DNA from: Nemopilema nomurai
Lineage: Eukaryota; Cnidaria; Scyphozoa; Rhizostomeae; Rhizostomatidae
DNA: 64,000 nucleotides
Direction: 5' to 3'
Assembly: GCA_003864495.1 (NCBI GenBank)
Contig: ML133366.1
Location: forward strand, 1,960,871 to 2,024,870
In this document: positions 36,201-51,200 of the stretch, in pieces
Numbering within the stretch: position 1 is the stretch's first letter
How the letters are laid out: every line of letters starts with the position of its first letter
Notes under the pieces: model-generated
What the model saw: only the letters and a program-made list of their open reading frames with translations
Told to the model about the DNA's origin: nothing
Databases searched by the model: none
Made by a program: the position numbers and the translations under genes

Positions 36201-39200
36201 ATGAAATTTGTGATTTGCAATTCTTGCTTATTAGTGGAAGCTGCCCTTTTGCGACCCTTGCGATCATGTAGAAACAAGGCTTCCGTTATTTTGTCAGTGA
36301 ATTGATTTTTACCGTCGACCCAGAAGCGACAACATACGTCAATATTATGCATTGAGCAAGTAACAGACACCCACATTTAGCGTGAAGCAAGAACCATACG
36401 CCCATATTTAGCATGACGCAGAAAGCATACACCCATATTTAGGGTGAAGCTAGAACCATGCGCCCATATTTAGCATGAAGCCAGAACCATGCGCCCATAT
36501 TTAGCATGAAGCCAGAACCATGCGCCCATATTTAGCATGAAGCAAGAACCATACGCCCATATTTTGCATGAAGCCAGATCCATACGCCCATATTTAGCAT
36601 GACGCAGAAAGCATACACCCATACTTAGGGTGAATCTAGAACCATGCGCCCATATTTAGGGTGAAGCTAGAACCATGCGCCCATATTTAGCATGAAGCCA
36701 GAACCATGCGCCCATATTTAGCATGAAGCCAGAACCATGCGCCCATATTTAGCATGAAGCCAGAACCATGCGCCCATATTTAGCATGAAGCCAGAACCAT
36801 GCGCCCATATTTAGCATGAAGCAAGAACCATACGCCCATATTTAGCATGAAGCCAGAACCATGCGCCCATATTTAGCATGAAGCCAGAACCATGCGCCCA
36901 TATTTAGCATGAAGCCAGAACCATGCGCCCATATTTAGCATGAAGCCAGAACCATACGCCCATATTTAGCATGAAGCCAGAACCATGCGCCCATATTTAG
37001 CATGAAGCCAGAACCATGCGCCCATATTTAGCATGACGCAGAAAGCATACACCCATATTTAGGGTGAAGCTAGAACCATGCGCCCATATTTAGCATGAAG
37101 CCAGAACCATGCGCCCATATTTAGCATGAAGCCAGAACCATGCGCCCATATTTAGCATGAAGCCAGAACCATGCGCCCATATTTAGCATGAAGCCAGAAC
37201 CATGCGCCCATATTTAGCATGAAGCAAGAACCATACGCCCATATTTTGCATGAAGCCAGATCCATACGCCCATATTTAGCATGACGCAGAAAGCATACAC
37301 CCATATTTAGGGTGAAGCTAGAACCATGCGCCCATATTTAGCATGAAGCCAGAACCATGCGCCCATATTTAGCATGAAGCCAGAACCATGCGCCCATATT
37401 TAGCATGAAGCCAGAACCATGCGCCCATATTTAGCATGAAGCAAGAACCATACGCCCATATTTAGCATGAAGCAAGAACCATACGCCCATATTTAGCATG
37501 AAGCCAGAACCATGCGCCCATATTTAGCATGAAGCCAGAACCATGCGCCCATATTTAGCATGAAGCCGGAACCATGCGCCCATATTTAGCATGAAGCCAG
37601 AACCATACGCCCATATTTAGCATGAAGCAAGAACCATACGCCCATATTTTGCATGAAGCCAGATCCATACGCCCATATTTAGGGTGAAGCTAGAACCATA
37701 CGCCCATATTTAGCGTGAATCAAGAAGCGTGGCAATGCAGGCTAAGTGGCCATAAGCACTGCCGCTGCGCGCAGTCATGCCCGTGTCATTGGCCTTATGT
37801 TTGCGTTTTGTACTCGACTGGTACGTCTACTGTCTGACTACGTTTGGATCTAATTTGTTGCAGGCAGAAGAACGCATTTGGACAGCTGTAGCAGCAGCGG
37901 CAGCGCACACACGGTGGGATCAGCAGGGAAGGGTCTGGGATCAAGACCTAGGCCGTTGAACTTGACAGTGACAAACACCAATGGCTTTGAGTCATCGACC
38001 AAGGATTATGACTGCCCATCGAGCTCGCGTGCGTAAATCCTCGATTTATTCTGTTGTCCCTCGATGTCAACTTGATGGATTCTTTAGCATATTGTAGGAT
38101 TAAGTCTCGCTTCAAATCGACTCTGGCAGAATTATGGAACGAGTAATACGCGTGTATGGAATGTTTTGAATTCTGACCATTATAATATGCTACAACCACT
38201 CAAGACATAGCTATGTATGCCAGGATGCAAATATGATTAAACTGGATTGTTGAATTTGACTGGATTGTTGAATTTGACTGGATTGTGCAACACAGTAGGT
38301 TAATGCTAGTCAGTCAATATGGGCTGTGATCTCGATTTTGCTTTCAATTGGTCATTGCCTATTTGAGGTCACTATCAAATGATCATGATATCCCGTGTCA
38401 TTTCAGTACCTATACCATATTGTTAATTCGAAACGAAAATTCATTTGTCATGTGTCATGTGATCATATCGCAGAATGTTTGTTTTCAGACTCAGTCTCTC
38501 AATCACCAAGGACACCCACACGACTGCTGCCTCGCTATGGAATGGGCCATTCGATAAAGCACTTGTTCTCCGCAAAGACCTTCCTCATTTCACTAACCTG
38601 CGAATATTGCCACCGTTTGATGTTTGTTGGCGTCAAATGCAAAGAGTGCGGGTAGGCCCTGCCCACAAATTCAAATTTTCTCACCGTTGCAAAACTTATG
38701 AGCACTTGTATCTGTGACAACGTTGGATTCCTTTTTAACTGTTTATTTTGCTACAAGCGTCATCGATATAATGTGACGTCAATGCTAGAACCGAATAGTC
38801 CGGGCCTAGAAGAAACTCTTCAAAGGAAGGCTTGTAATGTTTTTGATGGATTGAAGCTGTTAGAAATGAAAAGGGATTGAAATAATTTACACTGGTGCGT
38901 TGCAAGATCACTGTGTCATTCTCAAGAGAAATCGCAATTTGTGCACGTACAATTTAGAAAGTGTTTTACACATAGGTAATCTTTATGAAAATCTAGAAGT
39001 AATTGGAAAGATGTATGAGAGGGGCGAAGGCGGGGGCGAAATTGTTAAAACTCAAAAGCTTAACATCATCCTTTGTATTGAAGCTGTATAATGTGTTCAA
39101 AATTGCTTATGCGTCGGAGTTCAATTTACGTGATTTGAACTAAGGGAGCTCTTCACATTCCTATTTTGCAACTTCTTGATCATTTGATTCGCCTGTAAAC

Positions 39201-42200
39201 CAACAGAGTTTCGATTTTTCTTAGGTTTAAATGCCACAAGAAATGCTCCCGCAAGGCTCCTCCGTCCTGTGGCCTGCCCCCAGCCTTGGAGAGGATATTC
39301 ATCGATGCATTGCGAGACTCCGGCGGCGATGGTAAGCGGAGAATCTTGGCTATTATTTTGCCTGTTACCTTGCGTCCTATTAGCGCCGTAGCACTTGAAG
39401 TATTTGGAAATATTATTTACGTGCATGTCATCTTGTGACTTGCTATAACATATAAGGAAAATACAATATTGAAAAATTTAAGATCTATATATTGAAGCTG
39501 TGTATATAGAAGACATGCACCCTTATACTCCTTCAATTATTTTGTGTTGAAATATTGAATATAAGCTCAATAATGCTGTTGCTAAAACTTTGAAGCGAGA
39601 GTGAATATGGAAGTCTGTGGTAAAAAGATCGGGTAAGACCTGATTATATAAATATATATTTACAAAGTTGATGTCACGTTAGGCTTGTGACGTCACGTAA
39701 GTGTATTCCCGTAAATAAACACACATGTGGTACATTAAGCGCGAGGCTTCTTGAAGGCATCACGCTCTACGTGCCATAAACCTGTACAGCTCTGCCTCCT
39801 TTTTATCAAACCCTACCATGACATTTTTTCATCAAACCCTACCATGACATTTTTTCATCAAACCCTACCATGATATTTTTTCATCAAACCCTACCATGAT
39901 ATTTTCATGACACCCACTGATCCTCGTTGTATGCACGCTTGCCAGTTTGTATATCTGGACGTGTCAGTGGATGACAGTAATGGGCGTTTTGTGTTCCACA
40001 GCCTTCAGGTTCCACACACTGCCCAACATGAAACGGACAGTGTCGGATCCATCCAGCATCCTTCTGCAGGTGGACAAGGACACGCCCAAACGCCTCACCC
40101 CCAACCGCAGCCATGGCAACCTCGCCAACCACGCCGTCGACCAGAGAAATAGAATCTACAGCGACAACTACTATGTGACCAGCAATATGTCTCATTCCGG
40201 CGACTCCTGCTCTACGACTTCGTCTGCGTCCTCTGATCCGTCGTCGCCTGCGGTTACGGACTCGCCTTGCGGCACGGCCAGTATGCACAACGTTCCATAC
40301 TACATGACGCCGTCTGCGACCGATGAAAACTTCTTTTTCCCAGGTAAAAAACCTCGCCCTTTTGTGTTCATGTATATGTCATATTTCCACAGAAGGATCT
40401 TGTTGGATCCAACTACTTCAAAATGCTCACCACACTGCCTCGAAACGTGGACACTGATTGCTAAATATGTTTATTTTTGTTTCAACCCACTATGATTTAC
40501 AATAGTTTTGACCTTTCACCCTGGACACAAGGAAACTACGGTGCTTACCGAAAACGTACGCAATCCTGGATGCGGATACACAGAGAATGAACCGGGGTTT
40601 GGTTTTTAGAACGGGGTCGTTGCGCTTATGGTTTTGATAAAAACATCGTATGTTCCCTGCAGGAGATGATGGCCCAGAGATCGATTTGATCAACAGCACG
40701 ACGGAGACAGAAACGAGCACACTGACTGGAACGATGACCAGGTAGATCAGCTGATTCTGTCATGAGCACAATTATCATCACATTATCTTCGTTTACGATC
40801 TTGCGATTTCTATGTTCAATATTCCTCTTAAATATCTTTTTCTAAACTCTTGTACCATGCTCGGTCCTGCTTCAATTCGAAGTTTTGTTGTTGTTCAGTC
40901 GTGAAGCGTCGATTGTTGACCGGAGGAGAATTTAGAATTCCTATAACCAGACCCTTAGCCATTTGGTAAAGATCTTACCTCATAGACACCGAAGCGGTAT
41001 GGTAGAAAACAAGCACGAAATGGGTCTTGACTGAACAAAATCTCAAGCTCTGCCAATCTTTCTTCTTGCAATTCTTCTTGCACCGTGCGCTCTAAAACAT
41101 ATTCTAACCAGTGTTACATGCTTATCTTTGATTTGAGCTTCTTCTAGGGCCATTTTGAGCTTTTGATCGAGATTTCAAAGTTAAGTGGCTGGTTTAAAAG
41201 CTGGTTGTAGTTGGAACTGGGTGCCACGTGGTAATGAGAACTACCTTGTTTGTCCCGTGCGTACTATTGGATGAGGCTGCACTTGCATTACATTGCATTT
41301 CTTGTTCCCTAGCAACATGTCGACGGACACAATGATACAGACCGAAGGCAGCGCGTATTCCAAGTCCAGCAGCGGAACAAAAAGCACTGAATCGGTAAAC
41401 GCCTATCCTGCATCGAAACGAGATTCTGCTTGGCCTTTTCCAAGCCTCGTAGGAGTTTGAGTTACAAGCTTCTGCATGTTCAACCAAATATTTTCATGCC
41501 CATTTCATTCCATTTTATATGAAATTCTTTATACATTGAAATCCAGCAGCTTCCAACTAAATACAATCCTGTGCTAAAAAAGGCCGAGGGATCGTCACTA
41601 ACTGGCCAAACTTTTCAAGGCCTGTTTGCCAATGTTTTGATGCACATCCATGCACATCAATGTACGTTGCGTGCACCAGAACGCATTTGTGATATGGTGG
41701 CACAACGTGAAAGGTTCTGTCACTTCTGAGTGGTGACACAACTAAGTCATTAGGCATTTTCTCCTAATAGCCATTATTGTAAGGGCATTCCAATGTCATT
41801 TGGAATAATGATTCAACTATTCGCTGAACTGCATTTTGTTCTAAGCGGGAATTAATCTGGCATGCATTATAGAAATTTCTTAGCAATATCTCAGATTTAA
41901 GTGTGCAAGATAAAAAGGGATTCTTGAAAAGCATTTATGACAAGACAATGTAAATTTTCAGTAAGTTTTAATTCAATAACGTTTCATTCGCAGACGATCT
42001 CAGAAACAGATGATTTTGCCATTGATAATTTGGACAACCAGATTTCTGACGTAATTCCACACAGAATCAGGTCACGTGGGGTATGTTTTTGCCAAAGTTT
42101 TATAGGAAGCATTTATTTTTTTACGTTTTATTTCGTTACTTATTTTCTGATGAAATGCAGCCTACACTTCATAGGTTTTGAGGTCATTTATGAACGGGGC

Positions 42201-45200
42201 CATTTCATTTGGAATGATAGTTTGTGACTGTTTCTTCAACTGGCAGTCGTTTTCTGTTTCTCAGCTTTTGCTAGACTTCGTTGTTGCAATACGATCCTGC
42301 AATCTGCAATTGAATGGGTAAGAATTGTTTTCCAGTCCCAAAAGATTGTCTATAAGCTAAAGCCCATAACCTCTTTCTATGAAGGCTAAATCTAAATTGA
42401 TAAAAAGATCTTCTATTTCGGTTTAAATTGATAAGAAACCATTCTATTAATAAATTATACCCTTCATGAAAATTTTGTTTAAATATAGTTCAATTATCAT
42501 GACAACTGCTTGGCTAAGATACTGATTATTGTGTACAAATCTAAAGGCGGAATTTCCATGCTGTTTTTAAAGCTTTTGTTTTTAAACGCGGTAACACGGT
42601 ATCATAAGCACCTTCAAGATAAGTTCTGATTATACTCGTAGAGAATGACAAAGCGGTTTGCTAATAATACCTTTCTAATTGCTTAGAGGACTGGAAAGAT
42701 TAAAATAAATTTCCAAACGATGAACAAAAGTGCTCTTTTTGTTTATCTTCATAAATCAATTCTCAAAGTGTTTTAGATAAGAAGGGCGGAACACTTTTCC
42801 AAATGCTATGCGTCGCATAATAAATTTTGAAAGCAAAAAACCTTTTCGTCTTAAAGTATGTCTATATTCGTGCTCTTTGCAGTGGATATTTTCAATTCAG
42901 CCAAATAAAGCATAGCCAGTGTGTATTTGTATGATGATATAAACGGTAAATATGGGAGACTATGAAACATTCCGTTGTAAACTAAATTTTGTTTCTTAAT
43001 TGGTTAGATCATCAATCGCAACCGAAACTAAATCATAAAGTTGTTAAATAAAATCAAACCTTCAATCTGAATATTGTCGACAGGATGAGCCTTTGACAAA
43101 AGAAGAAAAATTGGATATGCTTATGAACATGCACGTAAGTATAACATTCAGTGACAGCAAACTATATATATTCAAAATTATAAATATAATTGAAAATGTT
43201 TTCAATTCCATAAAAATATTTATCATTTTGTTTATCGATAATATTTAACTTTTGATTAATATGCAATATACTTATTTATTGAACATGTGAACAGTGTTCA
43301 AGCAATCAACTTTTTAAAGAATATGCAATGTACTCGATAATTCTTTCAATGCTTAGCAAATATAAACAATAAAATTTACAATTGAACTCTGTTACGTCAT
43401 ATTCTTGATACCTCGTCCTCGTGGGCTTAAGATGCGGCTAAAACTACGGCAAGTCTAAAAGGTTCATTTCAGCCAATATCCCATCAGCGCATCGACCCTT
43501 TGTAGTTAAATTCAACTGAGTTTTGATTTTCGGGATATTTTTCACCTCACTAAACTAGCATAACTGTACCCAGTTTACCCCATTATAGCTCACGAAGGAT
43601 TGTTTCATGCATGAATAAAGTTTCCAAGCGAGAAAACCGTATTATTTCCTATGTTAGCATCCAATGCCTAAGGGGCGACTGCACTCGTATGAAGAAGGAA
43701 TGCATGGCTAAGAGGCGTCACTCTTGCTAAGTTGATTCGCAATAAAACTAACCGTTTGCACAATTCATTTCGCTTTTGACGTCCTTCAAGCACGGTGGTC
43801 GCCTCTCTCTTGGTAATCTTAGCACTGCGTAAAGCTTTATCTGATCCACATTTGTCCAAAGAGTGTCCCTATTATCCTCGATGAAGCTGGCCTATTCTCA
43901 CTGGCTACCATTGTGAACAACAGTTCAGTTGAGTCAAAGGCGCAGTAAAGTACCAGCTTTTTAATGCCAGCATTGTCCCATCAACTTTGTACGTAGTCGA
44001 CATTTAACCACACCAGGGTCTCCTGACATGCGCGTGACTTACTTCATAACTGTGATAATTTTTAAAGATTGACTGCTTCGTAGCAAGCGGAGAATCGCCT
44101 TTTTGCTGCCAAAACTTTTATCTTCGTGCATTATTGAGATAAAATCCCTTCAACTGTGGTCTCTGATTTACCGTCCTCTCCTGCTTATTTTCCTGTGTTC
44201 CAGCCACTTGATGTGAGTCAGACTACAGAAATCGGCACCTCTTTCCACCATGCAGTTGTTTTTATAACCTTCTAGTGCCTAGAAAAGTCTTGAAATGAAA
44301 TATACTCCTATTCTTCGCAGGAACGTGGAAGTCTTATGTCGGAATGGGTCATACCCTTTTCTGACATTGAGCTTGAAGAATTGATTGGAAAGGGAAGAAT
44401 GGGGGAGGTCTACAAGTAAGTCAGCTGTAAAAAGTCTTAGAGATTGTAACTTAAGTCTGATCAGGATGTCCATTTTTATCCATCACTGTATTTTCCAACA
44501 ACCCAGGTTTTGTATGACATTCAACTGTATACGCTCATTAGTAAGGTCAAACTATAATAGTTGATGTTTAGTATGCTATCTTTTGCTGAACGCAAGCATA
44601 CTGTTTTTAAGTCATGCATTGTAACTGCATTGGCTTATTTCTGTACCTGGTTACAGGGCCCGTTGGCACGGTGAAGTCGCTGTGAAGATCCTTCACGTGG
44701 AGAACCCCAGCGAGAAGGAGAAGTCGGCCTTCAAGTACAAGGTACGCCGTGCGCCAAGCTTGACTAAGCGGTGTCAAAGCACCGCGCCTTTGTGAGTCAG
44801 ACATACCGCATGATAGAAATGACTTGAAATGACCATAGAATGAGCCCAAGAGAATGAACCCAGTAGAGTCAACCCAATAGAATGAACACAGAAAAGGAAA
44901 GTGTGGTTAGTGAATGGGGCGTTGTTCTGGGACTTGGGTGTTGGTAAAGGAGGGTGTGAGAAATAACATGAAAAAGTACAGTGCAGGGATCCACTGCAAG
45001 GTTAATGCTGATTTTCCAACCCTCCAAATGCGCCGTTGAGGAGACTCGGCCGAGGCACAACTGCTTGATGCGGAATGTGGTAGTGTTTGGGCCTAAGCGA
45101 ACTTGGCCGTCATGTTCAATTCAATTGGTCTGGTTTCTGCTTAAACACAATTGTTGCTCTTAGTCTACATTGCCGGTTGTTTCAGAATGAACTCTCTCTC

Positions 45201-48200
45201 TAATTGGTGGGTTTTTATGCTGCTTTCGAGGAAAGTGCTCCATATAACCTTATTCCACGGTTTTGCCATAATGTTGCCAATTGCCCAATTTACTTTTGCA
45301 TTACCGAAGCTGAGGTCTCTTCGAAAGTCTTTTGTCCACTCGTAGTGCTGTTTAGCCCAGCAAACTGACGTATGTCCTGCTTTTTGATGAAAATTTTGCC
45401 TGAAGCTTAGATTCTCTTTACTGATCTCTCTTTTTGATGTTTTGATGTAAATCTTCTCTGTTTATTCTCAAATCAGTATCGTGTGAAGCGCTCTTGTGGA
45501 TTCAAGGAACCCGAGAGGCGTTTGTGCCAAATACAGCTTCTGCTTCATTTTTGTTTCTTAAGCCTTTTGTTATTTTAAATGATTGGCTTAAACTTTGATA
45601 TTCAGAGCTGAAAAAAACCGGGGATTTCTGCCTGGCTTGTCGTTTATAATATGAAGGAACAGGTGGTCAAACAAGTTCAAATTTCAAGTTGGATTATTTT
45701 CGATGCCAGTTACACCGTCAAAATGTTGGCGTCCCCGTTGCCCACTTCTCGACTTGATTCAGAGAATTATGAACAGTTTTGATTGAAGTGGAATATTAAG
45801 TTATATATTATTATATTATTTGTCCCCAATTTTCAATCATCCAACTATACTTTATCTTATTAAACCATCGAATTATTAGTTTTATGTATCAGTTCTTTAG
45901 AATGTTGCTGAAGTTATAGTGTTTTTTTAATCAGTGAAATGAAATTTGAATCAAAATCATGTAAAGAGCTGAATATTAGTTTGAAAGTTTGAACCTAAGC
46001 GGTGCATAGGTATTAAAGAAATAGATGACCTTCAATCCTAACCAACAGCCCCTGCTAATCGGAATGCCAATTTGGCTCATGCTCAGCACCATTCCTTGGT
46101 TCACCATTGAATATCATAGAGAGTTTATCATATGAGAACAGTCAGGCTAGGCTGTGAAAGCTACTCATCCTTTATGCAGTTTTTTTGTTAATGAACCTCA
46201 CCTGTCCAATTTCTTTCTCACGAGTGCCAGAGTTCAACGATGTTTATCGCATGTTTGCATCTCTGGACAGTTTCAACTCTGGAAACATTGACCACAAGAA
46301 GATATATCTCCATGCCCTCCTTCCACTACCCAAAACGAACGAGTGGCTTTACATTGTCAGACTATAGACCTTAGAGATATTACATTAATCATGAAACTTA
46401 AGCCTATGGGTTGCATTAAAACCGTTCGTCCAGTAACTCTGTTCATCGAACACTTATTCAATATTTGCCATAAGGTTTAAAGGCTCGAAAAAGCCATCAG
46501 TTCTTAAAAAACCATTTTTAGAGTGTTCCAAATAATATGTATCCTTCCTTTTTACACTTTTTTTGATTAAGAATATTGCTTTTAATCTTACCCGCCTTAC
46601 AGGTACAAACATTTCGGAAGACGCGTCACGAAAACCTCATTCTCTTCATGGGAGCGTGCATGGAGCCGCCTACTCTGGCCATTGTTACTAGGTGGGTTGA
46701 TGTTGCCTTCAGTTTTGCTTCTACTCTTTTCGAAGGCGTTTCGATGTGAATAACATTGCCAATGTTCTTTATGCTGCTGTTGTTGCTAGTTATATTGTGA
46801 CGAAAGCTTTTGTTGCTGTTGTTGTTGCTCATTGCTTGCTATATTGAGAGGAAAACTTCTTGCTGTTAGTTTTGCTCGTTTTATTGAGATGAACACTTTT
46901 GTTTCGGTTGTTGTTTGAGACAAAGACTTTTTTGATGTTGTTGTTGCTCATTATATTGAAATGAAGACTTTTGTTGATGTTGTTGTTGTTGCTCATTATA
47001 TTAAAATGAAGACTTTTCTTGCTGTTGTTGTTGTTGCTCATTATATTGAAATGAAGACTTTTCTTGCTGTTGTTGTTGTTGCTCATTATATTGAAATGAA
47101 GACTTTTGTTGATGTTGTTGTTGTTGCTCATTATATTAAAATGAAGACTTTTGTTGCAGCTTATGCAAGGGACTAACATTGCACCAACACATACACGAGC
47201 AGAATAATACTTTTGATAACAACAGAATAATCGCGATCATCACTCAAGTAGCTCAGGTTTGAGTTTTCACGTTAGTCATCCTTCAATAAGATGCAAGTTT
47301 TTGTGTGCGATGTATATTGAAGTCAACTCCATCTTGAGAAGCCATCAAGCTTCGCATTCGGCACCAGAAATCAGCCTTCTGTTTCTTGTAATATGTTAAC
47401 AGGTGATTTTGACATTATTGTTACATACAAGCTGCAGCTGTCCGTGTGTGTTTGCTGCGACCTCAATTTTTATACCTCTTCTGAATCCATCGTAAACCTA
47501 GAAATGTCTGTCATACTCTTTCTGGCCAATTGCCTTTTTGTAACGATGAGACTGAATAGGATGAAGGAAGATGCGCCTTTTTGCAATTACTAAAGATTGG
47601 CAAGAGGTCATTGTGAAGCAATTGAAAAGACCCCGCTGATGGGCCTAGAAACTAATTAAGAAGATTTAATTTTTGTCATATAGCAAAGAGACAACCTTTT
47701 TTGCAATAGTAAAGAAAAGTCGATCACATTTACAAATTGGCAAAAATTGACTTTTTGCTTCATTTTGCTTAATCGGCGAATCTCTCCACTTTTAGTCCTC
47801 ATCGCCCTTTTCGTTAATTCTTTTTACGCAACATTGTATCCCATTGTATCTGCGACTCATTTTGCAATGCTCACCGTAGCGTCTGTTTGGCCTCTTAGGG
47901 AATGGGCTACCTACATGCGCGTGGTATCGTCCACAAAGACTTGAATTCAAAGAATATTTTCGTAGAGAAGCATCGCATTGTGATTACCGACTTCGGCCTA
48001 CTGAACGTGGCGGATACGAGATCCCCACTAGAGCGGTAGGTGTTCCTTCGCCGTTCTAACTTCGCAGATATCATTGTGCGCACTTAAATCTTGGAGCTGC
48101 GAAGGCGCATTCTGTTGGGTAGTATCTACTTATGGTTTTCCCTTGCTATGTAATTTGGTTCATTACATTTTACTCAGAACAACATATGCATAGCAATGGC

Positions 48201-51200
48201 GTAATGTCCCTTGTTCCCTACGGAATAACTTCTGATACTTCTCTGTTATCAGGTCATGAGCTACGTATAGAAAGTGCTATTTATAAGGGAGTATGCTTGT
48301 AGCCTGTTGGGGACTCAAAGAAAAGACAACTGTCATTGAAAACAAAGATCTTCAAATACGGTGGAGTAAATGGATGTTTGAATTTCACTTTGATTGTTCT
48401 TAGGCCCGGATGGCTGTTGATCATGAGCAACTGGTTATGCTACCAGGCACCAGAAATAGTCCGCGCTTTGGATCCTTTGCACCCGGGAAAAGAACTCGAT
48501 TTGTACACCAAGGAAACGGATATCTTTTCATTCGGGTATGTCAATTTGCTTTACATCATCTTTAATGTAACTCAGAAACGAGAAGCCGTCAATTGCTTTG
48601 AGGGGATTACAACAGTCTTTAACCTGAAAACGAGATCATTTCCCTAATCGTGTTGAACAAATATTGAGAAGATGCACTGGGCAAAATTTGTATCACCACT
48701 CCTTATGCGTTTTATTCTACCGAACCTGGAGGGCATTAGATTAAAGTCAAAGCTGAAATGACCGTCAGTTGTTAGATTCGTAGAGCCAAGTAGGACATTT
48801 GCGGAGATCAAGGAAGTGCTCCTTTCTATATTTGCTCCGGGCATGTGTTGATATTCCTTTTGTGACATTTTTAGTGAAATCACAGGGCTCCTTTCAGATT
48901 TTATTGTCAACCATATAGTGCTATTCGTTGCACTCCACCCAACTTAGCATTTTGCCTCCAAGAGTTTCCAAGCCTGTGCCTGAACAGCAAGGGGACCCGT
49001 TCGATGTACTAGTCATCGTTTGCTCACATAACGTTTAACATATGCGGAGAGCATTTAAAGTATGATTCAGACCACTTTTGCAAACAACACGAAACAGTCC
49101 ATCTGCACTTCCCTCAAGCCAACATCTAAGATGTCAATCGAAGCCAGATGGTCGGTTTTTGGCTTCATGTTTTGTGATTTGTGTATGCAAAGGCCTGTTT
49201 ATCTGGCTGGCTGTCTCTGCCTACCAAGATTATCTCGTGAAGCGGACGCAAAGTCTACTACGACACCTGTAATTGCTCATCATGCACATGTATTATCGCG
49301 TAACAACCCGTTTTCTTGTCGAGAAGATGTCCAAGACGTAGTTTTCGAAATCATCATTTAACTTAACTGTTGTTTAAGGACAGTAAATCTTCGTCCTACA
49401 AATCTTAATGTGGGAAGAGACACGCCCAAAAGGACTATAGTCGAATCTGGCTATATTCATACTGAAAGCGACTGGATTTCAGTGTTAACAGTAGCAAAGG
49501 TCGAATTAGGGCAAGTTTGGTGCGTGCACGTCTTGAGCCTTGCAAGATGTAGAAAATCATTCGATAAGTACACCCGGAGAGTTTCTTGATGGAGCAACAT
49601 TGATAGCTGAACCAAAAAGATACTTGTCGCTGCTATTTGGAGCCATACATCCCAAGGGCTTGGGGGTAATGTTTTTTCCTACATTTGCTCGCAACAAGCC
49701 GGTGAACAGATAGTTTTAGATGCGATATAGTGCACAATAACAACGCGATAATTATCATTTTGCCACGTTATCAAACTCACAAGTATTTTCCTAGCGCAAA
49801 CATGCTCGCCTTTAACCATGACTTGAAAAAATCTGTTGCTGAGTTGCAAAAAGTGGCCTACAAAATCGCCTTTCAGCGTTTTGTCTGTGGAAAATGATAA
49901 ATTTTGACGTAGGTCCTTGACGTAGGTAGTTGAAATTCTCTTGTCAGGACCAGCATTATCTTGCCTCGAATCTTATCTTGGTCCGAGGATCGTTCCTGTT
50001 GAACAACGCAGGAAAGAAATATTTTTTCCTTGAAATGACGTCGTACGACTTTCGAGAGTCAGTCATTAAACATTTAAACATTTATACCAAAACACATTCA
50101 AGCCTTTTTGACTTGAAAAGACAAAGTTTCTCTACCTGTTCAACAACGGATACAAGCTTAATTTTTCAAAATTGCCATGTTAAGGATAGTTTAGTTAGTG
50201 ATTTCGTATCACAGCAGTGAACTTCTTTCGCTTACTCGCATCCCGTCCAGGAAGCTATCGATGACATCTTTCCGCTATTTAAACAACCGTAGAAACTTTC
50301 TTTCCTCGATGCCAATTAATTCTTTTCTTGGGCCTGTTTTCCTGAATCTTAGGAGTCTCTTGTCCTTTGTAGAATATCATTTCACAAGTGACGTAAATCG
50401 AGGCATCTGTTATTCCTAAGTTGACAATGGAAAATTAAAACTTAGAAGATAAGCAAAGGCAAACGCTCAACAATAGAGACGGTGTACAATAAAGGCAGAC
50501 ATGCTAACGACTCTATCTGTTTCATTTCCCTAAATTTACCATTCGAAATTCGCTTAACGTGTGTTTCGTATGATTGAAGAGGCTTTCCTCATTCGGGAAG
50601 ACACTTTGGGCAACTGAGTTGCTGCGAAGGCGACTGCCATCAATTCTGCATTTGCCTTCAGAAAATGTTATCAACTCGTGTTTTGAATGAATATTCAACA
50701 TGCTAACAGCACACATATGCAGGCTGATGACTCAGATGTCGGCCCTTTGAGATCTCCCCTTCTGATTGCATTTGTTTCTCAATGCGTTGGCAATGTTATA
50801 GTCCCCTAGCAAGTTCTTCATCCCGACACAGGTGCATTTCACTAATTCATAATTGGGCTCAGTAGGTCATGGTGGAAATTTGCTTTGTACTTGCTCTCGA
50901 CGTTCTATGATTTCGATGGTTTTATTGACATAAATGACACCCGCTTCTTCGAACGAATGTATAATCCATTTTACCTTTCGCTTGTATTTAGAACTCCGTG
51001 CTTTTGGTCGAGTAGAAACTTTGATTATTTTGTTCTGTGACGTAGATAGTACTTTGGCAAATTGTCTCTTCCCACCTTCTTAAACATTAAATTTCCCTCA
51101 ATCGGAAGTTTTCTTTTCAAACTTTTTCCATAATTTTGACTGCAGCAGGCAATTTCTAATATTCTTACCGGTAGCTTTGTTTTCAGAAATCTTGATCTCA

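Noticed and set aside
36367..37727. CRISPR-like regular repeat array
   Set aside because: The 31-bp units are directly adjacent with no unique spacers, and it lies in an animal intron. It is a minisatellite.
46829..47179. Asn/Lys-rich and Val/His-rich ORFs on both strands
   Set aside because: Translation of the 45-bp intronic minisatellite, whose period is a multiple of three.
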